Below, in pieces: positions 16,943 to 22,595 of a stretch of 24,782 nucleotides of DNA. Source of the stretch: a virus. The translations under genes and the position numbers were made by a program. The stretch is from positions 1 to 24,782 of IMG/VR virus record IMGVR_UViG_3300030389_001531, one strand, 5' to 3'. Under the pieces are notes generated by a model that worked only from the letters and a program-made list of their open reading frames with translations, was not told the DNA's origin and made no database searches. Numbering within the stretch: position 1 is the first letter of the stretch; the number at the start of each line of letters is the position of its first letter.

Positions 16943-17280
16943 TTCTTTTTCCTCTTCTTTGCAGCTTGATATCGTGCCAGTAACCGTCTGCCTTTGGCAA
17001 CAGCACTTGCTTTATCACCTCGATGCCCCCATGCCTCTAGTGAGAGCTTCAATCTGGTCTTCTTGCCATCCTTCATCAGTGGACCCTTGGCTGATCCCAT
17101 CCGAACTAGAAAGCTGCCCTTGCGACGCAGCTTCTCTGGTGTGTTGGCTGCTCCTTTTACTGGTGCTTTGAGATTGCCTTTTTTGCCTGACTTGGTCCTG
17201 TACGAGGCGCGTCCTTTGGCGTTGAGTCCACCTTTGGGGTTCTGTCCTGCTTTGCGTTGCCATGCTGGTGTCTTAGCCAT
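16939..17280 (-). CDS. Small basic phage protein (DUF6321-like)
   Basis: 113 residues: AWQRKAGQNPKGGLNAKGRASY, then GNLKAPVKGAANTPEKLRRKGSFLVRMG, then GKKTRLKLSLEAWGHRGD and a terminal KKRKKK. This order is that of a small conserved phage family (I believe DUF6321), including the GGLNxxGRxSY and LxAPVK and SFLxRM motifs. ATG 17280 is preferred to an in-frame GTG at 17289; it overlaps the preceding stop by 8 bases. It is the first of six consecutive tiny basic genes. Function is unknown; charge suggests nucleic-acid binding. Confidence 0.78.
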   Translation of the reverse strand: MAKTPAWQRKAGQNPKGGLNAKGRASYRTKSGKKGNLKAPVKGAANTPEKLRRKGSFLVRMGSAKGPLMKDGKKTRLKLSLEAWGHRGDKASAVAKGRRLLARYQAAKKRKKK

Positions 17281-18169
17281 CCAATTCACTCAAATCCATA
17301 TCAGCTATTTGTCGCTGTGCATCATTCATGCGTCCGTATTCATCATTGCCATCCATAGGAAATGGCTGCTTACCTTTAAGCTGCATAACTCTTACCGTTG
17401 AAAGATCACGCGTAAGTCTTGGATCAATGTTGTCGTTTGTTTGCGCCTCTGCTTCAGTAACAAACATAGAAGTAAACTTGTCCCATATAGATTTGCGTTT
17501 ATTAGTCATAGGTCCACGGAACACAAAGTTTTGCGATTTGGGTGGCGGGTTGTCATCAAAGTCGATGTCTACAACTTCTTCTTTCTCAGGAAGAATAATA
17601 TTAACTGAAAGATTATCTTCATCTCCTTCTGCCATATATCTCTCACCTAAGAAACGTGCAACAAAATATGGAGCCTTGCTAGGATCTCTATTAGAGGCAG
17701 CAATATAATCAGATGCATTTGTTAAGTTGCTATACTGCTCCCACTCTCCAACAGGAGGGAAGTCATATTTATCATGTATGATTGTTTTGCCGTTCTTCTT
17801 TTCAACTGTAAAAGTGCCAAGAGCCATTTTGATCTGGTTCTCGAAACCACTCATATCAAAGCCGCCAGCAGCAAATACATTCTTCAAGTTATACTTCTTA
17901 TTGATTTCATCATAAGTAACTTGAGTAGCATGACCCTCTGGAACATCACCAGCAACATCATTAACAACAAGGCGAAGAGCCTCGATGGCTTCACCACTCA
18001 AGGATCGCTCGTTTATCTCTCGCTCGAAAGGATTCATAAATGCTGGAAGGAATGCATTAAAGACGCCACGCAGATAGAAGTTCTGGTGCAACGGAAGATC
18101 TTTTAATACATCATCAAGAGATGGGGCAACGCCCTGCTCTTGTGCTATCATGCTGCCTGTACTTGCCAT
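17273..18169 (-). CDS. Conserved phage protein of unknown function, 298 residues
   Basis: Not recognised by name. The N-terminus is helical with PLHQNFYLRGVFNAFLPAFMNPFEREI, the middle contains YDEINKKYNLKNVF and IHDKYDFPPVGEWEQY, followed by PYFVARFLGERYMAEGDEDN and a beta-like SVNIILP segment, an Asp-rich VVDIDFDDNPPP, and WDKFTSMFVTEAEAQT. A sequence of the type IxDxYDF ... FLGxRxxxEGD appears in several phage proteins I have seen without known function. It starts 33 bases after a TTTTGTGCGTTG copy and heads the transcription block that leads through the six tiny genes to the terminase. No signal peptide or clear membrane helix. Confidence 0.72.
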   Translation of the reverse strand: MASTGSMIAQEQGVAPSLDDVLKDLPLHQNFYLRGVFNAFLPAFMNPFEREINERSLSGEAIEALRLVVNDVAGDVPEGHATQVTYDEINKKYNLKNVFAAGGFDMSGFENQIKMALGTFTVEKKNGKTIIHDKYDFPPVGEWEQYSNLTNASDYIAASNRDPSKAPYFVARFLGERYMAEGDEDNLSVNIILPEKEEVVDIDFDDNPPPKSQNFVFRGPMTNKRKSIWDKFTSMFVTEAEAQTNDNIDPRLTRDLSTVRVMQLKGKQPFPMDGNDEYGRMNDAQRQIADMDLSELDG

Positions 18170-18201
18170 GCAGATAATATGTGCGCTGTCTTACAGAAAA
18201 T

Positions 18202-18702
18202 TCAACGCACAAAATCAACAATGCATCCAAAACCCCATCCGCTGTCTATATGCAAATGATCATGGTGAGCCGCATCATGATCAGGCGTTCTGACGGTAGT
18301 AAAAATTTTGCATGCCTCTTTGTACGCACTACGCCATTGTTTGCTTATAGGAACACCATCAATAGCAACTACATCAATAGCATTGCCGTAACTGTGCTGG
18401 CTCATAAAGAAAGAGCCAGCAATCTTACGACAGTTATAGCCACCAACATGCGTAATATGATCCGCATCAATAGCAGCAGTCCATGCACCAACCTTCTTGG
18501 CAAACTTGCATGACAGAGTTATTGGCGATGAAAAATTTGTGGAAGGCGTTGCAGACAACAACACAGGATCATCAATGCCGCAAACACCATCAGAAAAAGC
18601 AGACAAGCGTTTTACCGCGTATCCCTGAGACATAAGAGAGGAAGCGCAGTCAGCATAGGCTGGGAGAGCAACCAAGATAAAAAGAGCAATCAATCTAAAC
18701 AT
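18202..18702 (-). CDS. Secreted peptidoglycan hydrolase, extensin-like C (M15-type) endolysin
   Basis: 166 residues. A signal peptide, MFRLIALFILVALPAYA, ends at a typical AYA cleavage site near residue 17. The remainder is an Extensin-like_C domain: CRKIAGSFFMSQHSYGNAIDV with zinc ligands His 103 and Asp 110, and HHDHLHID with the third ligand in 146-151. Such metallopeptidases cut peptide cross-links in peptidoglycan and serve as lysins in many alphaproteobacterial phages. Six cysteines (19, 41, 65, 91, 131, 160) suggest disulfides in the periplasm. Export by Sec would remove the need for a canonical holin, and I see no holin nearby. Shine-Dalgarno is poor. Its stop codon lies inside a TTTTGTGCGTTG copy. 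Confidence 0.88.
   Translation of the reverse strand: MFRLIALFILVALPAYADCASSLMSQGYAVKRLSAFSDGVCGIDDPVLLSATPSTNFSSPITLSCKFAKKVGAWTAAIDADHITHVGGYNCRKIAGSFFMSQHSYGNAIDVVAIDGVPISKQWRSAYKEACKIFTTVRTPDHDAAHHDHLHIDSGWGFGCIVDFVR
18203..18214 (-). promoter_or_regulatory. Late-arm motif TTTTGTGCGTTG, copy before the 298-residue protein
   Basis: Exact 12-mer overlapping the lysin stop codon, 33 bases upstream of the next start. Its TGTGCG has an inverted partner CGCACA further downstream on the transcript (18180-18185), giving a dyad with a 20-base gap. CATATTAT lies near the start codon. Confidence 0.6.
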
Positions 18703-18750
18703 GCAAGTATGCTACAGAGCCTTTGTGGCAATAATGTGAGGAGGAGGCGG

Positions 18751-18789
18751 GGTCGAGGGGGGTACTACGCACTTTTTGACCCCCCGACC
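18751..18789. repeat. Bulged G/C inverted repeat between small terminase and lysin
   Basis: GGTCGAGGGGGGT (18751-18763) faces ACCCCCCGACC (18779-18789) across 15 bases. The arms pair completely except for a two-base bulge. No T-run follows in either direction, so it is not an intrinsic terminator. The gap 18703-18827 holds no gene. Being next to the small terminase, it may be part of a packaging recognition site; that is speculation. Confidence 0.5.
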
Positions 18790-18827
18790 AGCACAGACCG
18801 ACTCGACAGATGTTAACGCTGCATTGC

Positions 18828-19205
18828 TTAGCTTAGATCGATGTTCACCGATATGTCTCCGGCGTGGAGATGCATATGGCGATCAGGGGGCTTGAAGCCA
18901 GCTCGGTCCAAGATATCTTTGCTAGCCTCTAGCTGCACATACTCACTCTTAGCCCCCCGCGCCAGATGCAGCAGCTTTGCTGCCGCAACCGTAGCGTTCA
19001 GCCCAAGAGCTTCACCTACTCTCTGCAACATGTACTGCTGAACGTGCGGTAGCCTCAACGCCTTGCTAGCCGTCACTCTCCCGCTCTCACCCGAAGCATA
19101 CCCCGCATGGCTAGCGGCCTCTGATATGCTACAGCCATTTGCTACAAGAGTATCAACCAAGGCCGCTTGCTTGCGGGTCAGCTTCTTGGCAATCACATCA
19201 CTCAT
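18828..19205 (-). CDS. terS: Small terminase subunit
   Basis: 125 residues. KKLTRKQAALVDTLVANGCSISEAASHAGYA followed by SGRVTASKALRLPHVQQYML is the helix-turn-helix and Leu-x-x-P-x-V-x-x-Y-(M/I) pattern of small terminases (residues 8-62). A helical oligomerisation part (AKLLHLARGAKSEYVQLEASKDILDRAG) and a His-rich tail follow. It recognises phage DNA and loads the large subunit. ATG 19205 has AAGGAG eleven bases upstream; a longer frame to 19280 has no support. It is the first gene of the minus arm, while the large subunit lies about 3 kb further down, an unusual separation. The lysin follows it. Confidence 0.85.
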   Translation of the reverse strand: MSDVIAKKLTRKQAALVDTLVANGCSISEAASHAGYASGESGRVTASKALRLPHVQQYMLQRVGEALGLNATVAAAKLLHLARGAKSEYVQLEASKDILDRAGFKPPDRHMHLHAGDISVNIDLS

Positions 19206-19277
19206 ACTCGCTCGATCTCCTTGGCATGAACCCCCCCTTGTTCCCCCCCTTTTCTCACAGACATTGAATATCGCTGT

Positions 19278-19289
19278 CAACGCACAAAA
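19278..19289 (-). promoter_or_regulatory. Late-arm motif TTTTGTGCGTTG, copy before small terminase
   Basis: Exact 12-mer 73 bases upstream of the small terminase ATG. Here its last bases form part of a TTGACA, a perfect sigma70 -35, but the sequence 17 bases on (TGAGAA) is a poor -10. This copy would start the whole minus arm. Confidence 0.65.
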
Positions 19290-19433
19290 GCACTCACAGG
19301 GGATCTTTCATTGGAAAAGCCCTGCCGCATCCACTTGCTCCGTTCATAGATGGTTGTCATATCGCCCCGCCATGTTTCACTATGCCAGCCCTACCCGCCT
19401 GCGATTCCTTATGCCCCACGCCATTGCAGGGTC

Positions 19434-19582
19434 GCGCACAACTAGTCACTCCGCGCGTGGCGCGGAGTGGCTTGTTTGTTGTGTGCGCTGCAACCCGCTG
19501 CCCGCTCCACTCCGTGTTGCGGGTTGCTCCCTGCCCTGTCGCGGTGCATTCCCTCGCTTATCGGCGGGTAGTCCCGTCACAG
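19434..19582 (+). promoter_or_regulatory. Structured 5' leader of the first plus-strand gene: consecutive hairpins
   Basis: Hairpin 1: CACTCCGCGC (19447-19456) and GCGCGGAGTG (19460-19469) pair perfectly around a three-base loop, extended by an outer stem GCGCACAAC (19434-19442) with GTTGTGTGCGC (19478-19488, two-base bulge). Hairpin 2: GCAACCCGC (19490-19498) and GCGGGTTGC (19519-19527), perfect 9 bp. A third small one, CGGG-TAGT-CCCG, lies close to 19564-19576, just before the AAGGAGG of the next gene. The series could be a regulatory leader, a structured RNA or a DNA element. It matches no riboswitch I recognise. Confidence 0.6.
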
Positions 19583-19600
19583 CTCAACAAGGAGGTTCTC

Positions 19601-20092
19601 ATGAGCAACACATCTAATCACTTCGCAAGCGGATACAACAGTTCTTTCCCAAATCAAGATCTTAACGGTGGAAGATCTCGCGTATATCTCATTCAAAATC
19701 TAGCTCGCAAAGCTGTAGAACAAGCAGAGTGGTTGATCGCCCAGAAGGAGAAAGACATAGCTCAACTGGTCGATGACAAGATCCAGATTGAGGGCGCAGA
19801 CCAGATCTCAGACGATCAGCTTGTGGTGGTAGTCGCTAAGTACGGTGCAGCGCGTGGCGGCATGCACAACACAGATCTGGCTTCTGACCGAATCGATGAA
19901 CGCATGGACAATATCGATCAAGAGATTGAGATGTTGAAAGTGTTCATCGAAGCTCAGAAAGCAGCTTACGAGGAGTGTACCGAAGACAAGTTTACATACT
20001 CCTCAAAGAAACCAGCCGCACCAAGGATAGACATTGGTGCAAAACGCAGGAAGGAACTCGCTGCCAAGTACATGCAACAAGCAGCAGAATAA
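19601..20092 (+). CDS. Early coiled-coil protein, unknown function
   Basis: 163 residues, charged and helical. Helix segments VEQAEWLIAQKEKDIAQLVDDK and DRIDERMDNIDQEIEMLKVFIEAQKAAYEE have heptad-like spacing, pointing to a coiled coil; the C-terminus KRRKELAAKYMQQAAE is basic. AAGGAGG lies five bases before the ATG, among the strongest ribosome sites in the window, so high expression is likely. It stands alone between a highly structured leader and an intrinsic terminator, i.e. its own transcription unit at the head of the plus arm. I cannot assign a function. A longer frame back to 19382 is rejected because it runs through the hairpins. Confidence 0.82.
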   Translation: MSNTSNHFASGYNSSFPNQDLNGGRSRVYLIQNLARKAVEQAEWLIAQKEKDIAQLVDDKIQIEGADQISDDQLVVVVAKYGAARGGMHNTDLASDRIDERMDNIDQEIEMLKVFIEAQKAAYEECTEDKFTYSSKKPAAPRIDIGAKRRKELAAKYMQQAAE

Positions 20093-20101
20093 ACTCCCAA
20101 G

Positions 20102-20131
20102 CCTCAGCGGCTCCGGTCGCTGGGGTTTTTT
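20102..20131 (+). terminator. Intrinsic terminator after the coiled-coil gene
   Basis: CCTCAGCG (20102-20109) pairs with CGCTGGGG (20118-20125), one G-T pair, and is followed by six T. It starts ten bases after the stop codon. A standard rho-independent terminator. Confidence 0.85.
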
Positions 20132-20144
20132 CTGTCTGGCATTA

Positions 20145-20191
20145 GGCGATATGCGCCTGGGCAACATAGGAAGCCCAAGCAGCATATCGCC
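20145..20191. ncRNA. Long imperfect hairpin, possible small RNA or DNA dyad
   Basis: GGCGATATGC (20145-20154) and GCATATCGCC (20182-20191) are perfect complements; inside, GC/GC and TGGGC/GCCCA (20158-20162 with 20173-20177) continue the stem with one bulged A and one C-A mismatch, around the loop AACATAGGAA. Seventeen base pairs in all. No open frame, no T-run. It lies between a terminator and a promoter, so it would not be in the mRNA of either neighbour unless there is read-through. Structure is certain, role is not. Confidence 0.5.
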
Positions 20192-20262
20192 GCAGCTCCC
20201 CTGATTGGCAAGCTGTGTAATCTTTGCCCCAAAAATCGCCCACGAAATCAATTCATTTATTA

Positions 20263-20291
20263 TTGTAATCACTGCAACTATGCAGTACAAT
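20263..20291 (+). promoter_or_regulatory. Sigma70-like promoter with operator dyad for the zinc-ribbon/ArdC block
   Basis: TTGTAA (20263-20268), 17-base spacer, TACAAT (20286-20291). Within the spacer ACTGCA-ACTA-TGCAGT (20271-20286) is a perfect 6-bp dyad reaching the -10, well placed to block RNA polymerase. The same GCA-N4-TGC dyad recurs at 22371 and 23301. Confidence 0.75.
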
Positions 20292-20322
20292 CAAATCAAT
20301 TCAACAGGCAAAAGGATCTATC

Positions 20323-20496
20323 ATGTTTAGTAAATGTGCAGCTTGCGATGAACGTAATGCAACAGTTTATGACTCAGAAGCAGATGATATGTACTGCATT
20401 GATTGTCATTCTCAGAAAATCTACGACGACGAAATCGAAAAGATTCGTGCATTAGAAGATCTATATGAGGCACAAAATGAAATGCCATCATTGTAA
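20323..20496 (+). CDS. Small zinc-ribbon protein (57 residues)
   Basis: 57 residues with two cysteine pairs, CAAC at 5-8 and CIDC at 25-28, a C2C2 zinc ribbon, followed by an acidic helix KIYDDEIEKIRALEDLYEAQ. AAAGGA precedes the ATG by seven bases. It is the first gene after the promoter at 20263-20291. Proteins of this kind in phages can bind DNA, RNA polymerase or other proteins; none of these is shown here. Its 3' end overlaps the next zinc-ribbon gene by 20 bases. Confidence 0.75.
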   Translation: MFSKCAACDERNATVYDSEADDMYCIDCHSQKIYDDEIEKIRALEDLYEAQNEMPSL

Positions 20497-20692
20497 AGAT
20501 AAGCATGATGGATGGATTCGAGAGTCCGATGGAAGTGGTGATGTCTATTGGACTCTATGTGTGTGTTCACCAACAAACAGTCTAATGGAGCAAGAACGTG
20601 AGCGTATTTCAAAAGAAGACAGTGACGGTAACAGGATCAACTCTGGAACTAATTCACAAAATGTTGACGCCAACAATCACACATCCAAGTGA
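20477..20692 (+). CDS. Small zinc-finger-like protein (71 residues)
   Basis: 71 residues. MKCHHCKDKHDGWIRES and LCVCSPT give CHHC (3-6) and CVC (28-30), again a probable zinc site, followed by a hydrophilic Glu/Arg then Asn/Ser-rich tail. The ATG at 20477 is preferred over one four codons upstream because GAGG sits seven bases before it. The C-terminal part overlaps the next gene for 95 bases in another frame. The CHHC...WTLCVC plan resembles small phage proteins with a degenerate DnaJ-type zinc motif; function unknown. Confidence 0.65.
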   Translation: MKCHHCKDKHDGWIRESDGSGDVYWTLCVCSPTNSLMEQERERISKEDSDGNRINSGTNSQNVDANNHTSK

Positions 20693-20825
20693 AGTTGTTT
20701 CAATCGCACATGCAATCAAAGATGCTGATCCAACTTTCGATGAAAACAAATTCATCGACAGACAAGTTCAAGCATTTGAAGACTATCAAGCAATGATCAG
20801 TGGCAAAGAAGGAGCAGACATATGA
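20598..20825 (+). CDS. Small unknown protein before ArdC, GTG start
   Basis: 75 residues starting at GTG 20598, with GGAG seven bases upstream: MSVFQKKTVTVTGSTLELIHKML, then HPSEVVSIAHAIKDADPTFDENKF and an acidic end. No family recognised. Its stop overlaps the ArdC start as ATGA, so the pair is coupled. Part of it overlaps the zinc-finger gene; the overlap region codes for sensible sequence in this frame and a low-complexity tail in the other. Confidence 0.65.
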   Translation: MSVFQKKTVTVTGSTLELIHKMLTPTITHPSEVVSIAHAIKDADPTFDENKFIDRQVQAFEDYQAMISGKEGADI

Positions 20826-21664
20826 GCAAGTTTGATGACGTAACACGGCAGATCAAAGCGCAGCTTAAAGCTGGCACTCGCCCTTGGATCAAGCCTTGGA
20901 ACGGTGGAGGCATGCCAATGCCTCTACGCTTCAACGGCGAAATGTATCAAGGTATCAATGTTATTCTGCTTTGGATGCAAGGACGAACCGCACCCACATG
21001 GATGACATACAGACAAGCGCAAGAGATTGGCGGTCAAGTTCGCAAAGGAGAGCGCGGTACATCAGTATGTTATTCAGCACCAGTAACAACTAAACTGCCT
21101 AGTGGGGCAGAAGAAACTTACAGATGTTATAGATGGTATACAGTCTTCAATGCAGATCAGATCGATGGGTTGCCAGACAAATACCAACCGCCTCTTGTGC
21201 AGGATTACATCAACACAGATCCAAAAGACACAGTAGCGGATGATCTAGTATCAGGCACAAAGGCAGATGTTCGTAATGGTGCATCAAAAGCATACTTCAA
21301 TCCAACACATGATTACATCAACATGCCCAAGTTCGAAGACTTCAGATCTGCTCTGGATTACTACAGCACATTGTTCCATGAACTTGTTCACTGGACAGGA
21401 CACAAGTCTCGCCTCGAACGAAACTTCAGTCGCAACAAAACCGACTATGCCATCGAAGAGTTAGTTGCTGAGATGGGATCGGCGTTTTTGATGGCGCAGC
21501 TTGGCCTTGAGGCAAAGGTTCGAGAGGACCATGCAAGCTACATTGAGCATTGGCTCAAGGCTCTCGACAATGACAGCAAGTTTATATTCAGTGCAGCATC
21601 AGCAGCATCGAAAGCAGTCAACTATATTTGGGAAGCGCAAACAGCAAAGAAGGAAGCAGCATAA
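20822..21664 (+). CDS. ArdC-like antirestriction protein (ssDNA-binding domain plus zincin peptidase)
   Basis: 280 residues. N-terminal ArdC_N-type domain (about 1-125): LKAGTRPWIKPWNGG, RFNGEMYQGINVILLW, TWMTYRQAQEIGGQVRKGERGTSV and YRWYTVFNADQIDGLP, all diagnostic. C-terminal zincin-like metallopeptidase (about 150-280): HELVH at 186-190 followed by WTGHKSRL, and EELVAEMGSAF at 212-222 supplying the third zinc ligand. ArdC proteins protect incoming DNA from type I or type II restriction and bind single-stranded DNA; they are mostly known from conjugative plasmids and some phages. Placement early in the plus arm fits expression soon after entry. All key residues are present. Coupled by ATGA to the gene before and by TAATG to the gene after. 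Confidence 0.93.
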   Translation: MSKFDDVTRQIKAQLKAGTRPWIKPWNGGGMPMPLRFNGEMYQGINVILLWMQGRTAPTWMTYRQAQEIGGQVRKGERGTSVCYSAPVTTKLPSGAEETYRCYRWYTVFNADQIDGLPDKYQPPLVQDYINTDPKDTVADDLVSGTKADVRNGASKAYFNPTHDYINMPKFEDFRSALDYYSTLFHELVHWTGHKSRLERNFSRNKTDYAIEELVAEMGSAFLMAQLGLEAKVREDHASYIEHWLKALDNDSKFIFSAASAASKAVNYIWEAQTAKKEAA

Positions 21665-21903
21665 TGATCTATTACTGCAAACTAAATGAAACAGGAGGAG
21701 ACATCACAGTCTGGTCCTGTGGCAAGACACTCAAACAGATTGCACAAAAAATCAGACGTCAGGCCGCAATATGGCCTGATAAATATCCAGCTTGGGATGA
21801 ATATGTCACAGCCAAAAGATGCAAAACGACAAAGAAAATGATCCCTTCAAAACTCTATCTGTTCGATGGAGAAAACCTAAAAGTGATTGGAGATTCATGG
21901 TGA
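21664..21903 (+). CDS. Small unknown protein after ArdC
   Basis: 79 residues: MIYYCKLNETGGDITVWSCGK, LKQIAQKIRRQAAIWPDKYPAWDEYVTAKR and SKLYLFDGENLKVIGDSW. No family recognised. The ATG overlaps the ArdC stop (TAATG), which decides the start against one twelve codons upstream. The beta-then-helix pattern is that of a small soluble globular protein. Coupling suggests it is made together with ArdC. Confidence 0.7.
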   Translation: MIYYCKLNETGGDITVWSCGKTLKQIAQKIRRQAAIWPDKYPAWDEYVTAKRCKTTKKMIPSKLYLFDGENLKVIGDSW

Positions 21904-22109
21904 GTAATTTACCAGTAAGTAGCCACGCACAGCTAATGGCTGTCCTTAAAACTATTGAAAAACAGATAAAGGAAACTGAAGAGTACCAAGGCAAGCCCTG
22001 TTTATTCGGCGTTGGTTTGCCAAGTGCAATAGCTAGTGTTCGCAATCAAATGACCAATGAGATCATGGAGGCGATTGATTCTGCGAAAGATGAGGAGCAA
22101 AAACAATGA
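21897..22109 (+). CDS. Small helical unknown protein
   Basis: 70 residues from ATG 21897: SSHAQLMAVLKTIEKQIKETEEYQG, then LPSAIASVRNQMTNEIMEAIDSAKDEEQKQ. Almost wholly helical. GGAG is five bases upstream of the ATG, and the gene overlaps the previous stop by seven bases. Its stop overlaps the following start as ATGA. No function can be assigned. Confidence 0.68.
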   Translation: MVSNLPVSSHAQLMAVLKTIEKQIKETEEYQGKPCLFGVGLPSAIASVRNQMTNEIMEAIDSAKDEEQKQ

Positions 22110-22357
22110 ACAAAATCGAAAAGGCATACAATGAAGCCTATCAATACGCAGTCATTGAAAGCAAATGCAGATCAATGAGTGATATTGATATTGTTATTCG
22201 AGAAGAGATGAGTGAAAAGGGCTATGAAATCATAGACGATGATTACCCAAATGAGCCATCAAACTATAGACAGACTACAGAAACAAACCCTGATCTGCTG
22301 AATGATGGGCAACCAGATGCTATGCAAGAGTGGCATGACTTTGATCCTGATTGTTAG
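22106..22357 (+). CDS. Small acidic unknown protein
   Basis: 83 residues, MNKIEKAYNEAYQYAVIESK, a central helix, and an acidic, Asp/Asn/Pro-rich C-terminal half (YEIIDDDYPNEPSNY; FDPDC). ATGA overlap with the previous gene. The net negative charge and its early position would suit a DNA-mimic or a binding protein, but I see no specific signature. It is the last gene of the ArdC block; a new promoter starts three bases after its stop. Confidence 0.65.
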   Translation: MNKIEKAYNEAYQYAVIESKCRSMSDIDIVIREEMSEKGYEIIDDDYPNEPSNYRQTTETNPDLLNDGQPDAMQEWHDFDPDC

Positions 22358-22359
22358 CC

Positions 22360-22388
22360 TTGTCTAATTCGCATATATGCAGTATAAG
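22360..22388 (+). promoter_or_regulatory. Sigma70-like promoter with GCA-N4-TGC dyad before the regulators
   Basis: TTGTCT (22360-22365), 17-base spacer, TATAAG (22383-22388). The spacer contains the 10-bp palindrome GCATATATGC (22371-22380), followed by AGTA exactly as at 20284. A start of transcription seven bases after the -10 would fall on the A of the ATG at 22395. Confidence 0.7.
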
Positions 22389-22394
22389 CAGCTT

Positions 22395-22595
22395 ATGATT
22401 AGTTACATACATCAATTACAAGCTGCCGCAGATAAAGCAGATGTGTCGTTATTGAAAGCATTTAAGGAATCTGGCACACCAACCAGTACCTTCTATCGAG
22501 CAATCAACGGCACAGATCTGCACCTATCTACTGCCAAAAAGGTTGAGGATGCGATCAAAGTTTACGCATTACAAAAAACCGCAACCAATCTCTGA
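22395..22595 (+). CDS. Small helix-turn-helix regulator, possibly from leaderless mRNA
   Basis: 66 residues. SLLKAFKESGTPTSTFYRAINGTDLHLSTAKKVEDAI (about residues 18-54) has the look of a lambda Cro/CI-type helix-turn-helix: a turn at Gly-x-Pro, the STFYRAI recognition-like helix, and a following helix. There is no ribosome site before ATG 22395, and the preceding ATG at 22377 lies within the promoter spacer, so if the promoter at 22360-22388 is used the transcript begins about at the start codon. Lambda cI from its maintenance promoter is also leaderless. The dyad in its promoter would allow autoregulation. Could be a repressor or Cro analogue. Confidence 0.7.
   Translation: MISYIHQLQAAADKADVSLLKAFKESGTPTSTFYRAINGTDLHLSTAKKVEDAIKVYALQKTATNL

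Larger units (their letters stand above)
19206..19600. other. Divergent intergenic region, no gene
   Basis: 395 bases between the divergent small terminase and coiled-coil genes. The left side holds the minus-strand ribosome site, C-runs (19229-19255) and the 12-mer at 19278. The right half is more GC-rich than the flanks and consists largely of hairpins. A plus-strand promoter must lie here; TTGTCA at 19354-19359 is a possible -35 but I see no convincing -10. Open frames across this stretch have no ribosome site and look accidental. Confidence 0.6.

Noticed and set aside
18751-18789. Intrinsic terminator after small terminase
   Set aside because: Strong stem but no T-run on either side.
11174-19289. 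Standard sigma70 promoters at the TTTTGTGCGTTG copies
   Set aside because: The copies share only TTG of a -35 box; at 16-19-base spacing no consistent -10 appears. I keep the motif but not the sigma70 reading.
19063-19617. Plus-strand frames across 19063-19600, including an N-terminal extension of the 19601 gene
   Set aside because: They run through the small terminase antisense and the hairpin region, lack ribosome sites, and the ATG at 19601 has an optimal one.
20003-20290. Minus-strand frame of 95 codons
   Set aside because: Antisense to the coiled-coil gene end, terminator and hairpin; no ribosome site and no family resemblance.
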